Positions 60,783-64,000 of a DNA stretch of 64,000 bases are shown here, piece by piece; the first letter of the stretch is position 1, and the number at the start of each line of letters is the position of its first letter. Both the position numbers and the translations under genes were made by a program. The stretch comes from Clostridia bacterium (lineage in GTDB: Bacteria; Bacillota; Clostridia; Oscillospirales; CAG-382), in the NCBI GenBank assembly GCA_017549365.1, contig JAFYUZ010000016.1, positions 20,055-84,054 on the forward strand. Direction: 5' to 3'. The notes beneath the pieces were generated by a model that was not told the origin of the DNA, made no database searches, and worked only from the letters and a program-made list of their open reading frames with translations.

Positions 60783-61319
60783 GTGAAAAGAAAGATATCT
60801 TTCGTTCTGGCAATGCTGATGCTTGCGTTGGCGTTTGGCGGATGCAACAAACCTGCCGAAAAAGACGGCACAGACAGCAAAGATCCCGGCAAGATCGACC
60901 TTTCGGGAGTGGAGATCCCCGACGAGCATATTCCGCTTGTGGGCGACGTCACCTCCGTTTGGTTCGACGAGCTTTTTGCGGCGTATTATCCTTCTCAGCT
61001 TGACGGTACGCAGGAGGTTATTTTCTCCAAAGCGTATTTTTACGGCGATGCCCAGACAAAACAACCGGTTATGTGCCTTTGTTCAAAGCCTATATCAAAT
61101 ATTTCGCTTTTTGCCGTTACAGACGGCGTGCGTGCGGAAGAACTCTACACCGTTGAAAAACTCGAACCCATGGAGGTCATCTGGATATTCCCCGAGCTTG
61201 CAGTACAGGGCAGTGCCAACATCGGAATAAGTTTTTCCGATGAGGCAGGCAACACCTATTCTTACACTCTGTCTAAAAACGAGGCAGGTAATGAGGTTGT
61301 TGTTGAACCTATTGCGTAA
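60783..61319 (+). CDS. Hypothetical lipoprotein
   Basis: 178 residues, GTG start at 60783. The signal peptide ISFVLAMLMLALAFGGC ends in a lipobox AFGGC, followed by a charged linker rich in Asp/Lys and a ~130-residue beta-rich domain (VIFSKAYFYGDAQTKQPVMC, ISLFAVTDGVRAEELYTVEK, NIGISFSDEAGNTYSYTLSK). It is exported and lipid-anchored. Fold and function not recognised. Confidence 0.7.
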   Translation: MKRKISFVLAMLMLALAFGGCNKPAEKDGTDSKDPGKIDLSGVEIPDEHIPLVGDVTSVWFDELFAAYYPSQLDGTQEVIFSKAYFYGDAQTKQPVMCLCSKPISNISLFAVTDGVRAEELYTVEKLEPMEVIWIFPELAVQGSANIGISFSDEAGNTYSYTLSKNEAGNEVVVEPIA

Positions 61320-61334
61320 CTTAAATTTAAATAC

Positions 61335-61365
61335 GAAAAGGCTGTCGTTCGGACAGCCTTTCTTG
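61335..61365. terminator. Bidirectional terminator between the lipoprotein and parB genes
   Basis: AAAGGCTGTC, loop GTTCG, GACAGCCTTT with T-rich sequence on both strands. Convergent genes share it. Confidence 0.8.
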
Positions 61366-61366
61366 T

Positions 61367-62254
61367 TTATTGCCGCCTTTCGGCATTTTTTAAGGTTATG
61401 GCAAGGGTGATCTTTCCGTCATCCTCGGTCTTTTCAAGCTCCGCGTCAAAACCTGCGCTTCGCAACATCGAAAGCGAGCGGTCAAGACTGTTGTAAAACA
61501 GGGTAAGATCGCCGATAAGAAATCGGCGTATCGGTTTTTCTTCGGGCGGTTCTTGCTCTTTTTGTGTCAAAATGGCGGGGCGGTCGCTTTTTTTTACGTT
61601 TTTTCCCGAGATCACGCTCCGCGCCATGCTGGTGCAAAGGATTGTGTCTATATATTCTTCCGCGCTCGTCACGCTCATGCCGTCCTCGCCTATCTTTTCG
61701 GCGGTGTGACTACGTTTTTCGGGCGGCACCCGCAAAAGCGCGCGTGCATGGCGCTCGGAAAGCCCATGCTTGCGCACGATCTGACGGGTGTTTTCATCAA
61801 GCCGCAAAAGCCGCAGCTTGTTGGCAACGGCGCTTTGGGACATGCAAAGCTCAAGGGCAAGCTGGCTTTGGGTCATGTTTGCCACCGAAAGCAGACGCTC
61901 AAGCGCCTGCGCTTCTTCAAAAATATCAAGATCGCATCTTTGCAGGTTTTCGGTTATGGCAAGCTGAGCCGAGCTTTTTTCGCCCGCCTTGATTATGATG
62001 CAGGGTATCTCCGAAAGCCCTGCCACTCGGGCGGCGCGAAGTCTTCGCTCGCCTGCTACAAGCTCGTACCCGTCGCTTGTCTGCCTGACCGATATTGGCT
62101 GTATCACGCCGTATCGCGAGATGCTTTCGGCAAGCGAATTTATGGCGTTTTCGTCAAAATATTTTCTCGGCTGATATGGATTTGGTGCAATCTTTTCGAC
62201 CGGGAGCTTTTTTAACACCCTATCGTTTTTTGAATTGTTGAAAAACAGTGACAT
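61367..62254 (-). CDS. ParB/Spo0J/Noc family chromosome partitioning protein
   Basis: 295 residues. IAPNPYQPRKYFDENAINSL and the CTP-binding box YELVAGERRLRAARVAGLSE are the ParB N-domain. The following HTH (LALELCMSQSAVANKLRLLR) and HGLSERHARALLRVPPEKRS form the DNA-binding domain. A Glu/Lys-rich linker and a short C-terminal dimer domain (ADLTLFYNSLDRSLSML-like) complete it. It could be Noc (nucleoid occlusion) rather than ParB, since no parA is adjacent. Confidence 0.85.
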   Translation of the reverse strand: MSLFFNNSKNDRVLKKLPVEKIAPNPYQPRKYFDENAINSLAESISRYGVIQPISVRQTSDGYELVAGERRLRAARVAGLSEIPCIIIKAGEKSSAQLAITENLQRCDLDIFEEAQALERLLSVANMTQSQLALELCMSQSAVANKLRLLRLDENTRQIVRKHGLSERHARALLRVPPEKRSHTAEKIGEDGMSVTSAEEYIDTILCTSMARSVISGKNVKKSDRPAILTQKEQEPPEEKPIRRFLIGDLTLFYNSLDRSLSMLRSAGFDAELEKTEDDGKITLAITLKNAERRQ

Positions 62255-62515
62255 ACGTCAAACCTTCCTTTTATATGTGATAATTGTCGTTTGATAAAAA
62301 TTGTAAACACAAACGCGCCGTTTGTCCCGAAAAAAGCGCCGTCATATTATCGCGTCAGATCGGCTTTTTTGACGAATAATCGATCGGCACGGCGCAATAT
62401 ATCTCTTTTTCATTAAAAGGTGTGGCGTTTGTCGAGCGTTTTTTGACTATTGCAATTGAATTTAAAATATGATAGAATGGTTTGAAACGATCAGAAAAGC
62501 AGAATAGGAGAAAAA

Positions 62516-63817
62516 ATGAAATTTTCCGACACCTCGCGGCGCGAGGAAAAAATAACGGCGGCAAACGGCATCGAACTGTACAGCCTGAAAAGCCCAGGGC
62601 TTCACGGATTTTGTCTGTGCGTTTATGCAAAGGCGGGCGTTTTGTACGAAGAAAGCGGTGAACACGGCATATCGCATTTTGTCGAGCATATCGTTTTCAG
62701 AAACATAAACGCCATCATGGGCGGAAAACTGTATGACGTTCTTGACGAGGCGGGGCTTACCTTCACCGCCGCAACCTATAAGGAGTTTATTCAGTTCTGC
62801 ATTACAGGCGAAAACTCAAAATTTTCGCTGGCAGGCGATATATTGCTCAAGCTTTTCGAAAAGCTTTCGGCGAATAATCTGAAAGAGGATTTCGAACTCG
62901 AGCGCGGAAGAGTGCGTGCCGAGATCCGCGAGTATGACGAAAAAGCCTCCCTCGATTGGCTGGTGAAGAGCAAGGTGTGGGGAAAAACCGCCCTTACGAA
63001 TATGATAACGGGAACACTGGGCGACGTTTCAAAAATAACTGTTGCAAAATGCGAAAAAGCCCGTGAAAAAATGTTCACTCACGGAAACTTTTTCTTTTAT
63101 GCCACGGGAAACTATGACGACGCCGACCTTTCGGATCTTGCCCGTCGGGCAGGTACGCTTGATATAAAGCGCGCCGAAGCCCGAAACAACCTTTGCGAGC
63201 TGCCGTGCGATTATATGAACAGAAAAGGCGAAGTGCTTACAAAAGATGCTTCCTATTATATGGTCGAGATGTGCTTCGATTTTGACGTGCCGTCTGCGCC
63301 AAAGCCTGTGCGCAATCTTTTTTACGACATGATGTTTGCGGGCGAAAATTGCAGATTTTTTAAGGCGCTTTCGGAGGATATGGGATATATCTACAGTTAT
63401 GATGCCAAGATAGAGGAATATAAAAACGCAGGAAATCTCAGCATTTCCTACGAGGTCAGTCTTAAGGATCTTTACGAAAGCCTTGATATGGCAACCGATC
63501 TTTTCAACAGAATGAAAAATGACGCCGAAGGACTTTCACGCGCCAAGGTTTTCTATACCTCAAACGCCTGCCTTTCTCTTGACAATGCCGAGGAGCTCAA
63601 TTGGAATATGGCTTACGAAAACTATATCCTCGACGAAAAGATAAAGAGTATTGACGACAAACGAGAAAGATATGAAATGGTCTCCGAAAAGGATATAACC
63701 GACCTTGCCCGCCGCGTTTTCAAAACAAGCAATCTTGTGGTTGGTATAAAGGGACGCCGAAAAAAGCTGGATTTCGACAGAATGAAGGGGATTTTTGCCA
63801 AACTCGACAACTTTTGA
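62516..63817 (+). CDS. Insulinase-family (M16) zinc peptidase-like protein
   Basis: 433 residues. GEHGISHFVEHIVFRNINAI has the inverted zinc motif HFVEH (HxxEH), and ERGRVRAEIREYDEKASLDW supplies the downstream Glu ligand. Two M16 half-domains (residues 1-210 and 220-433) fit. AGGAGA precedes the ATG. A partner M16 protein is normally adjacent (M16B heterodimers), but here the next feature appears to be an rRNA operon, so it may work as a homodimer or with a partner elsewhere. Confidence 0.82.
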   Translation: MKFSDTSRREEKITAANGIELYSLKSPGLHGFCLCVYAKAGVLYEESGEHGISHFVEHIVFRNINAIMGGKLYDVLDEAGLTFTAATYKEFIQFCITGENSKFSLAGDILLKLFEKLSANNLKEDFELERGRVRAEIREYDEKASLDWLVKSKVWGKTALTNMITGTLGDVSKITVAKCEKAREKMFTHGNFFFYATGNYDDADLSDLARRAGTLDIKRAEARNNLCELPCDYMNRKGEVLTKDASYYMVEMCFDFDVPSAPKPVRNLFYDMMFAGENCRFFKALSEDMGYIYSYDAKIEEYKNAGNLSISYEVSLKDLYESLDMATDLFNRMKNDAEGLSRAKVFYTSNACLSLDNAEELNWNMAYENYILDEKIKSIDDKRERYEMVSEKDITDLARRVFKTSNLVVGIKGRRKKLDFDRMKGIFAKLDNF

Positions 63818-63879
63818 GGTGGATTTAACGGGCAAAACTATAAAATTTGACATATTTTCAAAAAAATGAAAAAAAGTAC

Positions 63880-64000
63880 TTGACAAACTCGGATGTTTGT
63901 GGTATTCTAATAAAGCTGACCGCGAGAGCGGCGGCGCGGACTTTGAAAATTGAACAACGAAAGACGAGAAGTACAAAGAACAACTCGTTAATTCCAAAGA
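63880..64000 (+). promoter_or_regulatory. rRNA operon promoter and leader (16S gene beyond the window)
   Basis: TTGACA (63880-63885), 17-bp spacer, TATTCT (63903-63908), preceded by A-tracts (63859-63878) like an UP element. The leader segment CTTTGAAAATTGAACAACGA (63942 onward) resembles the sequence found just before 16S genes in Clostridia. The window ends before the 16S start. The region 63818-63879 holds no gene. Confidence 0.7.

Noticed and set aside
63818..64000. 16S rRNA gene itself
   Set aside because: Only the promoter and leader are seen; the 16S start sequence is not reached before the window ends.

Overview
The window reads as a chromosomal segment of a Gram-positive anaerobe of the Clostridia type, probably an uncultured gut lineage. 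Supporting this are S-layer homology (SLH) domains, choline-binding-like wall repeats, sigma-A promoters of the TTGACA-17-TATAAT kind, strong AAGGAGG ribosome sites, lipoprotein signals, ScpA/ScpB, a Clostridia-like RF2 and TTG/GTG starts. No phage, plasmid, CRISPR or tRNA gene was seen.

1-16.8 kb, cell surface: a very large secreted protein (phosphodiester glycosidase domain, Ig-like and cohesin-like modules, 71-residue wall-binding repeats and a C-terminal tyrosine phosphatase-like domain) is followed by a glycan locus. The first half of that locus (GT4, GT2, flippase, LicD, glycerol-phosphate cytidylyltransferase) is visibly A/T-richer than its surroundings. The second half encodes the CapE/CapF/CapG route to UDP-N-acetyl-L-fucosamine, with an SLH protein carrying eight copies of a ~53-residue repeat inserted between capE and capF. 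A GH39-like glycosidase with its own promoter closes the block.

16.8-24.9 kb: a minus-strand carbohydrate and transport block (SstT-like symporter, metallophosphoesterase, GH110-like beta-helix enzyme, GpsA-like dehydrogenase, sugar isomerase-like TIM barrel, VOC protein) and one plus-strand metallo-hydrolase, ending in a ~370-bp MITE-like element packed with hairpins.

24.9-40.7 kb: two large ABC exporters with zinc-ribbon N-termini flank a DUF1854 protein. An AraC regulator is divergent to them. Three tandem ~980-residue SLH/beta-helix surface paralogues follow.

40.7-49.1 kb: housekeeping genes (M50 protease, scpA, scpB, rpiB), an orphan solute-binding lipoprotein, a trmB gene fused in frame to a metallo-beta-lactamase domain, a histidine phosphatase and a GNAT-type acyltransferase.

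49.1-55.0 kb: a minus-strand operon aroF-aroB-aroA-aroC-pheA. It is preceded by a complete ribosome-mediated attenuator: promoter, a 28-codon leader peptide with nine Phe and two Tyr codons, and mutually exclusive antiterminator and terminator hairpins. This is the most striking regulatory find in the window.

55-64 kb: two Cof-type phosphatases with a split chromate transporter, small membrane proteins, prfB without the programmed frameshift, a lipoprotein, a ParB/Noc protein, an M16 peptidase, and finally what appears to be the promoter and leader of an rRNA operon that starts just beyond the window.
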